Below, piece by piece: positions 63,991 to 64,000 of a DNA stretch of 64,000 bases. The notes under the pieces were generated by a model that ran no database searches, was not told where the DNA came from, and saw only the letters and a program-made list of their open reading frames with translations. The position numbers and the translations under genes are program-made. Source of the DNA: Candidatus Zixiibacteriota bacterium (lineage in GTDB: Bacteria > Zixibacteria > MSB-5A5 > WJJR01); contig JBFMGX010000032.1 in NCBI GenBank assembly GCA_040752595.1, forward strand, positions 1-64,000. Direction: 5' to 3'. Every line of letters starts with the position of its first letter. The stretch's first letter is position 1.

Positions 63991-64000
63991 GCACAGGGTC

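Overview
The window looks like a chromosomal segment of a Gram-negative, high-GC bacterium known mainly from environmental genomes. Signs of a Gram-negative envelope are several lipoproteins, a TPR lipoprotein with a TonB-like C-terminus, an outer-membrane-barrel-like domain and CcmF-type cytochrome c maturation. I see no rRNA or other phylogenetic marker that fixes the phylum. The gene mix (class 1B PyrD/PyrK, Rex with PPDK, PdxS/PdxT, exported fibre-like proteins) and the many palindromic intergenic repeats would fit an FCB-group candidate lineage such as Zixibacteria, but this is a low-confidence inference.

Layout. 0.2-8.4 kb: MATE exporter, SpoU-type RNA methylase, DUF4097-like exported protein, an SppA peptidase fused to a barrel-like domain, an ACT protein, a TRASH/YHS-like lipoprotein and a DMT exporter. 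8.4-9.3 kb: one intact and one decayed REP-associated tyrosine transposase (RAYT). 9.3-18 kb: housekeeping genes gyrA, tig, clpP, clpX, engB, purA. 18-23.3 kb: LegB-like dehydratase, PAP2 phosphatase, YigZ, and a two-gene cytochrome bd-like oxidase whose subunit I carries a fused cytochrome c. 23.4-25.4 kb: compact arsR-arsC-acr3 arsenic operon. 25.4-31.9 kb: a minus-strand operon running sirtuin, radical SAM protein, TPR lipoprotein, pyrK, pyrD. 32.1-36.8 kb: ppdK, rex and two small proteins. 37.5-48.4 kb: PfpI, DinB, GDPD, AmrS, ccmF, ispG, lipA, pdxT, pdxS and a nucleosidase-like lipoprotein. 48.5-50 kb: MFS exporter. 50-58.6 kb: accessory region. 58.8-63.9 kb: glycosyltransferase, small nuclease, exported protein, AHSA1-like protein, FKBP lipoprotein and CDGSH protein.

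The most unusual part is 50.0-58.8 kb. Two related cassettes, A (50023-52919) and B (54660-58554), each pair a large GHKL (Bergerat-fold) ATPase with a small winged-helix-like protein. The two small proteins share a recognisable N-terminal pattern, and the two ATPases share a domain order: ATPase, helical region, beta/Ig-like region, C-terminal domain. Cassette B adds a beta-class, probably N4-cytosine, DNA methyltransferase. It lies exactly at the 3' end of a tRNA-Lys gene and is bounded on its far side by a decayed direct repeat of that tRNA 3' end (58740-58762, 20 of 23 matches). Both cassettes are visibly less GC-rich than their neighbours. I read this as a horizontally acquired modification/defence-like system that does not match a named system I recognise; its function is inferred, not shown.

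A second theme is repeats. At least six families of palindromic elements fill the spacers. In at least six genes (engB, acr3, the PfpI gene, lipA, the nucleosidase-like lipoprotein gene and the MFS gene) the stop codon lies inside such an element. The intact RAYT carries one in frame and its decayed copy has one at the matching position. No CRISPR array or rRNA is present; the only tRNA is tRNA-Lys(UUU).
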